The notes beneath the pieces are model-generated. The model saw nothing but the letters and a program-made list of their open reading frames with translations. It ran no database searches and had not been told where the DNA came from. The translations under genes and the position numbers were made by a program. Shown in pieces: positions 57,527 through 64,000 of a stretch of 64,000 nt of DNA (position 1 is its first letter; each line of letters opens with the position of its first letter). The stretch is taken from positions 1 to 64,000 of the forward strand of contig NZ_VCHX02000065.1 of assembly GCF_005768555.2 (NCBI RefSeq). The letters are read 5' to 3'. This DNA comes from Streptomyces sporangiiformans (lineage in GTDB: Bacteria; Actinomycetota; Actinomycetes; Streptomycetales; Streptomycetaceae).

Positions 57527-58158
57527 CAGACCTCCCCTGCGATCGTGTTGCGCTCGCTGGGCTGTACGTAGACGAGCCCGTCGCCCTCGAAGCGGATCTG
57601 GAAGGCCTCGCCGCCGCCTTCGCCCATGAAGGTGCGGAAGGTGACACCGGACTGGAAGGACTGCCGCAGATTCCCCTGGTGCGCGATGTACGCACCCGGG
57701 TCGACCGTCAGCGGGTACTGCGAGCTGACCCGCAGGATCACCGCCGGCCCGTCGGACATGATCGCCGCCTGGCCGTGGCCCTCGATGGTCGTGGTGAACA
57801 GCCCGTTGCCCTGCGAGGCGCCGCGCAGCCCCGTGAAGCTCGTGCCCGTGCGCAGCCCCGCGTCCGTCGCGAGCAGATTGCTCGACTCGACGAAGAGCTT
57901 GTCGCCCTGGAGGTTCACGAGGTTGATCTCACTGGCCCGGTCGGCGAACCAGCAGGTCCCGTGCCCCTTCACCTCCATCAGGGTCATCTGCTCACCGGTG
58001 AGGCGCCGGGTCACCATCCCCCGTATCCCCTCACCGCCGCCGCTCATCTTCTTGAAGGCCATCTGTCCGTCGTACGCCACCATCGAGCCGTTCTTCGCCT
58101 TCACGGCATCGCCGGTCATGTCGACGGCCAGCACCTTGCTGCCCTGGAGTCGGAACAT
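57526..58158 (-). CDS. AIM24 family protein (first of three)
   Basis: 210 aa. FRLQGSKVLAVDMTGDAVKAKNGSMVAYDGQMAF, MEVKGHGTCWFADRASEINLVNLQGDKLFVESSNLLATD, LFTTTIEGHGQAAIMSDGPAVIL and VDPGAYIAHQGNLRQSFQ show the same fold as its two neighbours. ATG 58158 is used; the frame is open 39 bp upstream. The operon of three paralogues suggests a heteromeric complex. Confidence 0.87.
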   Translation of the reverse strand: MFRLQGSKVLAVDMTGDAVKAKNGSMVAYDGQMAFKKMSGGGEGIRGMVTRRLTGEQMTLMEVKGHGTCWFADRASEINLVNLQGDKLFVESSNLLATDAGLRTGTSFTGLRGASQGNGLFTTTIEGHGQAAIMSDGPAVILRVSSQYPLTVDPGAYIAHQGNLRQSFQSGVTFRTFMGEGGGEAFQIRFEGDGLVYVQPSERNTIAGEV

Positions 58159-58411
58159 CGCCACGCAGCGAAGGTAGCCGCCGAAGGCGGCCGCCAACAG
58201 ATCCTCCGGGATGATCCGCCCCCGACCCCACCCTGAGACCGAGCCACCGGGGGAGGGGGGGAGGGGCTGCGCTGGGGTGTCCCGAGGGTGGCCGGTTCCT
58301 GTGTGGGGCTGGACCCCCGTGCCGGGGCGGGCGGACGGTGAGTGTCACAATGGGCCACGCTTGTGCCTACGTTCACAAAGCGACGACTCCTCATCCCACC
58401 GAAGGTGACTC

Positions 58412-58756
58412 GTGGACATCAAGACCGCTTCCGCCATCCGCCGCCTCCGCCTGGTCTCCACCCCCGAGGCCGTCTCGTTCCTGCTGCTGCTCGTCTGCTC
58501 GGTGCTGAAGCGGACCACGGACTTCAACGCGGTGCCCGTGATGGGGGCGGTCCACGGTGTCCTCTTCATCCTGTACGTGATCTTCTGGGCCGACGCCTGG
58601 AACCGCACCAAGTGGGCCCCGACGACCGCGGCCGTCTACTTCATCCTCTCCGTCCTGCCGACCGGCGGCTTCTTCGCCGACCGCAAGCTCAAGCGCGAGG
58701 CCGAGGCCGCCGTCATCGCGTCCCGTGCTCGCCAGGAAGGAATCGTCAACGCATGA
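58412..58756 (+). CDS. DUF3817 small membrane protein
   Basis: 114 aa, three hydrophobic segments ([61 protein letters not shown]). The HG-x-L-x2-LY-V and P-TGGFF(A/V)-RK motifs are typical of DUF3817 proteins. Function unknown. GTG 58412 with GAAGGTGA upstream. Overlaps the next gene by 4 bp. Confidence 0.8.
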   Translation: MDIKTASAIRRLRLVSTPEAVSFLLLLVCSVLKRTTDFNAVPVMGAVHGVLFILYVIFWADAWNRTKWAPTTAAVYFILSVLPTGGFFADRKLKREAEAAVIASRARQEGIVNA

Positions 58757-59046
58757 TCGTCGCCTTCTCGGTCACGCCGCTGGGCGTCGGCGACGACGTG
58801 GGGGAGTACGTCGCCGACGCCGTGCGGGTCGTCCGCGAGTCGGGGCTGCCCAACCGGACCGACGCGATGTTCACGTCCGTCGAGGGTGAGTGGGACGAGG
58901 TCATGGACGTCGTCAAGCGCGCCGTCGCCGCGGTCGAGGAACGCGCGCCGCGCGTCTCGCTCGTCCTCAAGGCGGACATCCGTCCCGGTGTGACGGACGG
59001 GCTGACGTCGAAGGTGGAGACGGTGGAGCGGCATCTGGCCGACTGA
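58753..59046 (+). CDS. thiamine-binding-fold protein (DUF77/MTH1187 family)
   Basis: 97-aa ferredoxin-like fold protein: [51 protein letters not shown] and [29 protein letters not shown] match the MTH1187/YkoF-related family, some members of which bind thiamine. ATG overlaps the DUF3817 stop (ATGA), so the two are co-translated. Confidence 0.82.
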   Translation: MIVAFSVTPLGVGDDVGEYVADAVRVVRESGLPNRTDAMFTSVEGEWDEVMDVVKRAVAAVEERAPRVSLVLKADIRPGVTDGLTSKVETVERHLAD

Positions 59047-59186
59047 TGCCTCGCCCCCACATGCCGACGGGCTCGTCGAGCGCCGCGAGCACGCTGGCCC
59101 GCCCGCGCCCCAGGAGCCGTACAAGCGCGTCGGAAGGGGGCGTGGAGAGGGGGTGTGGAGAGAGGGGACCGAAACGCGAGACGGGG

Positions 59187-59215
59187 CTGACCACGATATG
59201 ACCGGCCGGTAGGGT
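59187..59215 (+). promoter_or_regulatory. promoter of a leaderless MarR transcript
   Basis: -35 CTGACC (59187-59192), 17-bp spacer, -10 TAGGGT (59210-59215), then 7 nt to the GTG at 59223 with no Shine-Dalgarno. The spacing predicts that transcription starts at the start codon itself. Confidence 0.65.
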
Positions 59216-59222
59216 CTTTGCC

Positions 59223-59732
59223 GTGCAGAAGCCGCTCAGTCTCCCTTTCGACCCCATCGCCCGCGCGGACGAACACTGGAAGCAGCGATGGGGCAACGTA
59301 CCGGCCATGGCCGCGATCACCTCGATCATGCGTGCCCAGCAGATCCTGCTGGCCGAGGTCGACGCGGTCGTCAAGCCGTACGGGCTGACGTTCGCCCGGT
59401 ACGAGGCGCTCGTGCTGCTCACCTTCTCCAAGGCCGGTGAGCTGCCGATGTCCAAGATCGGCGAGCGGCTCATGGTGCACCCGACGTCCGTCACGAACAC
59501 CGTGGACCGGCTCGTGAGGTCCGGCCTCGTCGCCAAGCGGCCCAACCCCAACGACGGGCGCGGCACGCTCGCCTCCATCACCGAGAAGGGGCGCGAGGTC
59601 TGCGACGCCGCCACCCGTGACCTGATGGCGATGGACTTCGGGCTCGGGGTGTACGACGCCGAGGAGTGCGCGGAGATCTTCGCGATGCTGCGGCCGCTGC
59701 GGGTGGCCGCACGCGACTTCGACGAGGAATAG
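59223..59732 (+). CDS. MarR family transcriptional regulator
   Basis: 169 aa. Winged helix domain: LAEVDAVVKPYGLTFARYEALVLL, MSKIGERLMVHPTSVTNTVDRLVRSGLVAKR with wing NPNDGRGTLASITEKGREV. Very likely leaderless (see promoter). Its targets are unknown. It is two genes upstream of icmA, whose promoter carries a perfect palindrome of the size bound by MarR dimers. Confidence 0.9.
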   Translation: MQKPLSLPFDPIARADEHWKQRWGNVPAMAAITSIMRAQQILLAEVDAVVKPYGLTFARYEALVLLTFSKAGELPMSKIGERLMVHPTSVTNTVDRLVRSGLVAKRPNPNDGRGTLASITEKGREVCDAATRDLMAMDFGLGVYDAEECAEIFAMLRPLRVAARDFDEE

Positions 59733-59815
59733 GCGCTTCCGCTCGGATGCGTACGCCGGTCCTGCGCCGGCCGCACGCCCTCGGGGGCGCCCGAAGATCG
59801 CACGAAACCGCCGGT

Positions 59816-59821
59816 TACGCT
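59816..59821 (+). promoter_or_regulatory. -10 box of a leaderless DUF3817 transcript
   Basis: TACGCT ends 7 nt before the ATG at 59829, the same spacing as for the MarR gene just upstream. There is no ribosome binding site. No -35 of good quality. Confidence 0.5.
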
Positions 59822-59828
59822 CGTGCCC

Positions 59829-60167
59829 ATGAAAAAGAGCGTGCTGACCCGCTACCGCGTCATGGCTTACGTCACCGGTGTGCTGCTGGTCCTGCTGACC
59901 CTCGGTGTGATCGCCAAGTACCTGCTGGAGATGGATGGCGCCGCGGACTTCACGCGGGTCGTCGGCATCGCGCACGGCTGGCTGTATGTCCTCTATCTCG
60001 TCTTCGCCTTCGATGTGGGCGCCAAGGCGAAGTGGCCGGTCGGCAAGCAGGTGTGGGTGCTGCTCGCGGGGACCATTCCCACCGCGGCCTTCTTCGTGGA
60101 GCGCAAGGTCAGCCACGAGCTCGAAGGCAAGATCGTGGACGACCCGGCCGCGGTCGCCAAGGCGTAG
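59829..60167 (+). CDS. DUF3817 small membrane protein, second copy
   Basis: 112 aa. Three membrane segments (YRVMAYVTGVLLVLLTLGVIAKYLL, VVGIAHGWLYVLYLVFAFDVGAKAKW, VWVLLAGTIPTAAFFVERKVSHE). Shares with the protein encoded at 58412 the AHGWLYVLYLVF and P-TAAFFVERK blocks. ATG 59829 is preferred to the upstream GTG 59823, which would fall inside the presumed transcript start. Confidence 0.8.
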   Translation: MKKSVLTRYRVMAYVTGVLLVLLTLGVIAKYLLEMDGAADFTRVVGIAHGWLYVLYLVFAFDVGAKAKWPVGKQVWVLLAGTIPTAAFFVERKVSHELEGKIVDDPAAVAKA

Positions 60168-60205
60168 CCGTTACCGCCACAGGTGTGATCTGTGGCGGTC
60201 TGCCA

Positions 60206-60235
60206 TCGACATTTACTAGGACGTCCTAGTAAATT
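60206..60235 (+). promoter_or_regulatory. icmA promoter with a 24-bp perfect palindromic operator
   Basis: The palindrome at 60211-60234 consists of half-site ATTTACTAGGAC and its exact complement. A -35-like TCGACA (60206-60211) and a -10-like TAAATT (60230-60235) are 18 bp apart, so the palindrome fills the spacer between them. The ATG at 60242 follows 6 nt after the -10 without a Shine-Dalgarno, so the mRNA is probably leaderless. A dimeric repressor binding here would block RNA polymerase. Confidence 0.75.
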
Positions 60236-60241
60236 CGAAGT

Positions 60242-61942
60242 ATGGACGCTGACGCCATCGAAGAGGGCCGCCGACGCTGGCAGGCCCGTTACGACGCCTC
60301 ACGCAAGCGCGAGGCCGACTTCACCACGCTCTCCGGGGATCCCGTGGAGCCGGTGTACGGTCCCCGGCCCGGGGACACCTACGACGGGTTCGAGCGGATC
60401 GGCTGGCCCGGTGAGTACCCGTTCACGCGGGGGCTCTACGCGACGGGCTATCGAGGGCGGACGTGGACCATCCGGCAGTTCGCCGGTTTCGGGAACGCCG
60501 AGCAGACGAACGAGCGCTACAAGAAGATCCTCGCCAACGGCGGGGGTGGCCTGTCCGTCGCCTTCGACATGCCCACGCTCATGGGGCGCGACTCCGACGA
60601 TCCGCGCTCGCTCGGCGAGGTCGGGCACTGCGGAGTGGCCATCGACTCCGCCGCCGACATGGAGGTCCTGTTCAAGGACATCCCCCTGGGTGACGTCACG
60701 ACGTCCATGACGATCAGCGGACCGGCCGTGCCCGTCTTCTGCATGTACCTGGTGGCCGCCGAGCGGCAGGGCATCGACCCGGGCGTGCTGAACGGCACGC
60801 TCCAGACGGACATCTTCAAGGAGTATATCGCGCAGAAGGAGTGGCTCTTCCAGCCCGAGCCCCATCTGCGCCTCATCGGCGATCTGATGGAGCACTGTGC
60901 CTCGAAGATCCCCGCGTACAAGCCGCTGTCCGTCTCCGGCTACCACATCCGCGAGGCCGGCTCCACGGCCGCGCAGGAGCTGGCGTACACGCTGGCGGAC
61001 GGGTTCGGCTACGTCGAGCTGGGGCTGAGCCGTGGCCTCGACGTGGACGTGTTCGCTCCTGGCCTCTCCTTCTTCTTCGACGCGCACGTCGATTTCTTCG
61101 AGGAGATCGCCAAGTTCCGTGCGGCGCGGCGGATCTGGGCGCGGTGGATGCGGGACGTGTACGGCGCCAGGTCCGAGAAGGCGCAGTGGCTGCGCTTCCA
61201 CACGCAGACCGCCGGGGTCTCGCTGACGGCCCAGCAGCCGTACAACAACGTCGTACGGACGGCCGTGGAGGCCCTCGCCGCCGTCCTGGGCGGGACCAAC
61301 TCCCTGCACACCAACGCCCTGGACGAGACGCTCGCGCTGCCGTCCGAGCAGGCTGCGGAGATCGCGTTGCGTACGCAGCAGGTGCTGATGGAGGAGACCG
61401 GGGTCGGCAACGTGGCGGATCCGCTGGGTGGTTCGTGGTACGTCGAGCAGTTGACGGACCGGATCGAGGCGGACGCGGAACGGATCTTCGACCAGATCAG
61501 GGAGCGGGGGCTGCGGGCCCACCCCGACGGTCAGCACCCCATCGGGCCGATCACCTCCGGCATCCTGCGCGGGATCGAGGACGGGTGGTTCACCGGCGAG
61601 ATCGCCGAGTCCGCCTTCCAGTACCAGCAGGCCCTGGAGAAGGGCGACAAGCGGGTGGTGGGGGTGAATGTCCACCATGGATCGGTGACCGGGGACCTGG
61701 AGATCCTCCGGGTCAGTCATGAGGTGGAGCGGGAGCAGGTGCGGGAGCTCTCCGAGCGGAAGTCGGGGCGGGACGAGGCGCGGGTGCGTGCCTCGGTCGC
61801 GGCGATGCTCGCTGCCGCGCGGGACGGGGCGAACATGATCGAGCCGATGCTGGACGCGGTGCGGGCGGAGGCGACGCTGGGAGAGATCTGTGACGCCTTG
61901 CGCGACGAGTGGGGGGTGTACACGGAGCCGGCGGGGTTCTAG
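60242..61942 (+). CDS. icmA: isobutyryl-CoA mutase large subunit
   Basis: Adenosylcobalamin-dependent interconversion of isobutyryl-CoA and n-butyryl-CoA, linking valine breakdown and butyrate/polyketide precursors. 566 aa, substrate domain only, without the C-terminal B12 domain, which is a separate small subunit (icmB) not in this window. The residues that distinguish this enzyme from methylmalonyl-CoA mutase are present: Phe80 (TWTIRQF, where methylmalonyl-CoA mutase has Tyr89) and Gln198 (EYIAQKE, where it has Arg207). Other conserved blocks: SVSGYHIREAGST, ADGFGYVELGLSRGLDVD, HTQTAGVSLTAQQPYNNVVR, VADPLGGSWYVE. Confidence 0.93.
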   Translation: MDADAIEEGRRRWQARYDASRKREADFTTLSGDPVEPVYGPRPGDTYDGFERIGWPGEYPFTRGLYATGYRGRTWTIRQFAGFGNAEQTNERYKKILANGGGGLSVAFDMPTLMGRDSDDPRSLGEVGHCGVAIDSAADMEVLFKDIPLGDVTTSMTISGPAVPVFCMYLVAAERQGIDPGVLNGTLQTDIFKEYIAQKEWLFQPEPHLRLIGDLMEHCASKIPAYKPLSVSGYHIREAGSTAAQELAYTLADGFGYVELGLSRGLDVDVFAPGLSFFFDAHVDFFEEIAKFRAARRIWARWMRDVYGARSEKAQWLRFHTQTAGVSLTAQQPYNNVVRTAVEALAAVLGGTNSLHTNALDETLALPSEQAAEIALRTQQVLMEETGVGNVADPLGGSWYVEQLTDRIEADAERIFDQIRERGLRAHPDGQHPIGPITSGILRGIEDGWFTGEIAESAFQYQQALEKGDKRVVGVNVHHGSVTGDLEILRVSHEVEREQVRELSERKSGRDEARVRASVAAMLAAARDGANMIEPMLDAVRAEATLGEICDALRDEWGVYTEPAGF

Positions 61943-62007
61943 GCGACGCGGGTGCCTCCGGCGCCGGGGGTTTTTCGCCACCCATTCCCGCCCCCTGGAC
62001 CCCCGCT

Positions 62008-62054
62008 CCTCAAACGCCGGAGGGGCTGACTTTCAGCCCGTCCGGCGTTTGAGG
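62008..62054. terminator. icmA/tetR convergent terminator hairpin
   Basis: CCTCAAACGCCGGA (62008-62021) pairs perfectly with TCCGGCGTTTGAGG (62041-62054), with an inner GGGCTGA/TCAGCCC arm. It lies between convergent icmA and the TetR gene. Confidence 0.75.
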
Positions 62055-62147
62055 ACGAGGCCGTTCAGGCCGATAGCGGGGGTCTGGGGGCGCAGCCCCC
62101 AGGTACGGGATGGGACGGGTAGGGGCGGCGGGGGCGAAAAAACCCGC
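62033..62147. repeat. dispersed intergenic repeat, copy 2 (inverted)
   Basis: Reverse complement of the element at 50957-51062: TCCGGCGTTTGAGG, ACGAGGCCGTTCAGGCCGAT, CTGGGGGCGCAGCCCCCAG, GTACGGGATGGGACGGG, GGCGGCGGGGGCGA. This copy is extended at its left by the terminator hairpin and has an extra GATGG relative to copy 1. Confidence 0.75.
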
Positions 62148-62782
62148 TACGACGCCGCGGTCGCCCTCAGCCCCTGCACCAGCAGCTGCGTGAAGCTGCG
62201 GACCCACGCCTCGTCCGCCGGTTCCGCGCTCACCAGGGTGCGGTGGACCACCGAACCCGCCACCATGTCGAAGATCAGATCCACGGTACGGGCCGACGAT
62301 GCGGCGTCGGCCTCGGGGGGCAGCTCGCCGCGGGCCTGGGCGCGAGCCCGGCCCTCCAGGACGAGCCGCTTCTGGCGGTCGACGATCGAGGTGCGGATCC
62401 GGGCGCGCAGGGCCTCGTCACGGGTTGATTCGGCGATCACCGCCATGAGGCCGCTCTTCGCCTCCGGACGGCCCAGGATCGCCGCGAACTGCAGGACCAC
62501 GCCCTCTATGTCGGCGGCGAGGCTGCCGCCTTCCGGGAGTTCGAGCTCGTCGAAGAGCTCGGCCACCGCGTCCACGACGAGTTCGTTCTTGCCCGCCCAG
62601 CGGCGATAGAGGGTCGTCTTGGCGACGCCCGCGCGGGTCGCCACGTCCCCCAGCGTCAGCTTGGACCAGCCCAGTTCGACCAGGGCCGCACGCGTCGCCG
62701 CGAGGATCGCGGCGTCCGCCGTGGTGCTGCGCGGGCGCCCCGTGCGGGGGGCGGAGGGGCGACTCAGCATGTCGGCGACCAT
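62147..62782 (-). CDS. TetR family transcriptional regulator
   Basis: 211 aa. N-terminal helix-turn-helix: DAAILAATRAALVELGWSKLTLGDVATRAGVAKTTLYRRWAGKNELV. C-terminal domain of the TetR_C type found in AcrR-like repressors (SLAADIEGVVLQFAAILGRPEAKSGLMAVIAE). Two possible ATG starts, 62782 and 62770; neither has a clear ribosome binding site. It faces away from the thioredoxin gene (divergent). Confidence 0.88.
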   Translation of the reverse strand: MVADMLSRPSAPRTGRPRSTTADAAILAATRAALVELGWSKLTLGDVATRAGVAKTTLYRRWAGKNELVVDAVAELFDELELPEGGSLAADIEGVVLQFAAILGRPEAKSGLMAVIAESTRDEALRARIRTSIVDRQKRLVLEGRARAQARGELPPEADAASSARTVDLIFDMVAGSVVHRTLVSAEPADEAWVRSFTQLLVQGLRATAAS

Positions 62783-63031
62783 AGCCGGAGGTGAGGACGT
62801 CCGGAACGGTCTCGGGACGGCTGTGGCGGGGTGAGGAAGATCACCCGGGGACGTCGCATGGGCCCGCCCGGAGAGGGTTACGCTACGACTCGTAGCGAAA
62901 GCGTGCGTGTGAGCGACGACCACACTGACGCCGGGTGGGGACCCGGCGTCGACGACCATGCGGCGGGCCCGACCGAGCCCGGCTTTCAGAACGCTTTTCA
63001 CCTGTGCGCGCGGAAGGGGGAGTATGTACTC

Positions 63032-64000
63032 ATGCAGCCACGGAACATGTCCATGAGCGGAGTCGTCGACCTCGCCGCGGTGAAGGCGGCCCAGGAGGCC
63101 AAGGCGAAGGCGGAGCAGGCGCGCGCCGATGCGGCGAAGCAGGGCGGGGGAGGAGCCGTCTCCGCCGCCAGCCTCGTCATCGACGTCGACGAGGCGGGTT
63201 TTGAGCGTGATGTCCTGCAGCGCTCCACCGAGGTGCCCGTCGTCATCGACTTCTGGGCCGAGTGGTGCGAGCCGTGCAAGCAGCTGAGCCCGCTCCTGGA
63301 GCGGCTCGCCGCCGAGTACAACGGCCGGTTCGTACTCGCCAAGATCGACGTCGACGCCAACCAGATGTTGATGCAGCAGTTCGGGATCCAGGGGATCCCG
63401 GCCGTCTTCGCTGTGGTGGCCGGCCAGGCCCTCCCGCTCTTCCAGGGCGCCGCACCCGAGGCGCAGATCCGGGGAACCCTGGATCAGCTCGTGCAGGTCG
63501 CCGAGGAGCGCTTCGGGCTGACCGGTCTGACGGTCGACGCGGACGCCCAGCAGAGCGAGGCTCCGGAGGCCCCCGAGGTGCCGGCCGGACCGTACGACGC
63601 GCTGCTCGAAGCCGCCGTACAGGCCCTGGACGCGGGGGACTTGGGCGGCGCGGTGCAGGCGTACAAGAACGTGCTGAGCGACGACCCGGGCAATACGGAG
63701 GCCCAGCTGGGGCTCGCCCAGGCCGAGTTGCTGCAGCGCGTGCAGAACGTCGACGCGCAGCAGGTGCGCAGGGACGCCGCCGAGAAGCCCGGTGACGTAC
63801 AGGCCCAGATCGCGGCCGCCGACCTGGATCTGGTGGGCGGTCACGTCGAGGACGCCTTCGGGCGGCTCGTCGACGCCGTGGCGCGTACTGCGGGTGACGA
63901 CCGGGATGCCGCGCGTGTACGACTTCTGGAGCTGTTCGACGTGGTGGGCGCCGACGACCCCCGTGTGACGGCGGCGCGACGGGCCCTGGCCCGGGCCCTG
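63032..64000 (+). CDS. thioredoxin-TPR co-chaperone (CnoX/YbbN-like), partial
   Basis: Open to the window end; the last codon read is an Ala-Leu stretch (RRALARAL), so only a few residues are probably missing. An N-terminal charged helix (AAVKAAQEAKAKAEQARADAAKQ) precedes a thioredoxin fold with redox motif WCEPC (canonical WCGPC) in VIDFWAEWCEPCKQLSPLLERLA and the cis-Pro in GIQGIPAVFAV. Then TPR-like repeats (VQALDAGDLGGAVQAYKNVLSDDPGNTEAQLGLAQAELL) follow, as in CnoX, which protects proteins oxidised by chlorine and hands them to GroEL. ATG 63032 follows GGGGGAG. Confidence 0.88.
   Translation, partial: MQPRNMSMSGVVDLAAVKAAQEAKAKAEQARADAAKQGGGGAVSAASLVIDVDEAGFERDVLQRSTEVPVVIDFWAEWCEPCKQLSPLLERLAAEYNGRFVLAKIDVDANQMLMQQFGIQGIPAVFAVVAGQALPLFQGAAPEAQIRGTLDQLVQVAEERFGLTGLTVDADAQQSEAPEAPEVPAGPYDALLEAAVQALDAGDLGGAVQAYKNVLSDDPGNTEAQLGLAQAELLQRVQNVDAQQVRRDAAEKPGDVQAQIAAADLDLVGGHVEDAFGRLVDAVARTAGDDRDAARVRLLELFDVVGADDPRVTAARRALARAL

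Overview
The window is about 71% G+C (estimated by eye) and has the look of a Streptomyces core chromosome: GTG and TTG starts, Shine-Dalgarno sequences close to GGAGG, very long spurious antisense ORFs, and a gene order that, from memory, follows the S. coelicolor SCO5354-SCO5419 segment (hom, thrC, thrB, rho, rpmE, prfA, prmC, the atp operon, a GH18 chitinase, nucS, filP, scy, mce, meaB, icmA, a thioredoxin-TPR protein). I saw no rRNA, tRNA, CRISPR array, insertion sequence or prophage.

Layout: 0.2-3.7 kb, threonine biosynthesis (hom-thrC-thrB). 4.1-6.2 kb, rho with the long Arg/Gly/Asp-rich actinobacterial insertion and a strong terminator. 6.5-7.6 kb, an LCP envelope protein, followed by 1.1 kb of about 45 degenerate 20-27 bp tandem GC-rich repeats that stop at a sigma-R-type promoter for rpmE. 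9.2-12.6 kb, translation genes prfA, prmC and sua5, then a low-molecular-weight phosphatase homologue whose nucleophile Cys is Ser. 12.8-15.6 kb, a divergent serine hydroxymethyltransferase and a WecA/TagO-type transferase. 15.8-23.6 kb, the complete F1Fo ATP synthase operon atpIBEFHAGDC. 23.7-32.6 kb, a DUF2550 protein, a GH18 chitinase with a DasR/chi-type promoter, a NarL two-component system, an ABC exporter with a TetR regulator and cobalamin adenosyltransferase, 3-hydroxyacyl-CoA dehydrogenase and a STAS protein.

32.8-43 kb holds a large membrane-anchored P-loop protein, the mismatch endonuclease nucS, an SCO5389-like protein, an LLM oxidoreductase and two tandem-duplicated ABC-2 modules. 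42.9-47.8 kb holds the tip-growth cytoskeletal genes filP and scy. 48-51 kb holds acyl-CoA metabolism (mce, thiolase, meaB); icmA at 60.2 kb belongs with it functionally, since pduO (adenosylcobalamin), meaB (mutase chaperone), mce and icmA all serve B12-dependent mutase chemistry. 51-64 kb holds an MFS protein, a PepSY/two-component cluster rich in Asp, an AbsC-like MarR regulator, three tandem AIM24 genes, two small DUF3817 proteins, a thiamine-binding-fold protein, a second MarR regulator, icmA behind a perfect 24-bp palindrome, a TetR regulator and a thioredoxin-TPR co-chaperone cut by the window end.

Most of the window is conserved housekeeping DNA. The least explained items are the tandem-repeat block before rpmE, the Cys-to-Ser phosphatase, the His-His serine hydroxymethyltransferase, the Arg-type P-loop protein with a Ser/Pro tail, and the operator-filled icmA promoter.
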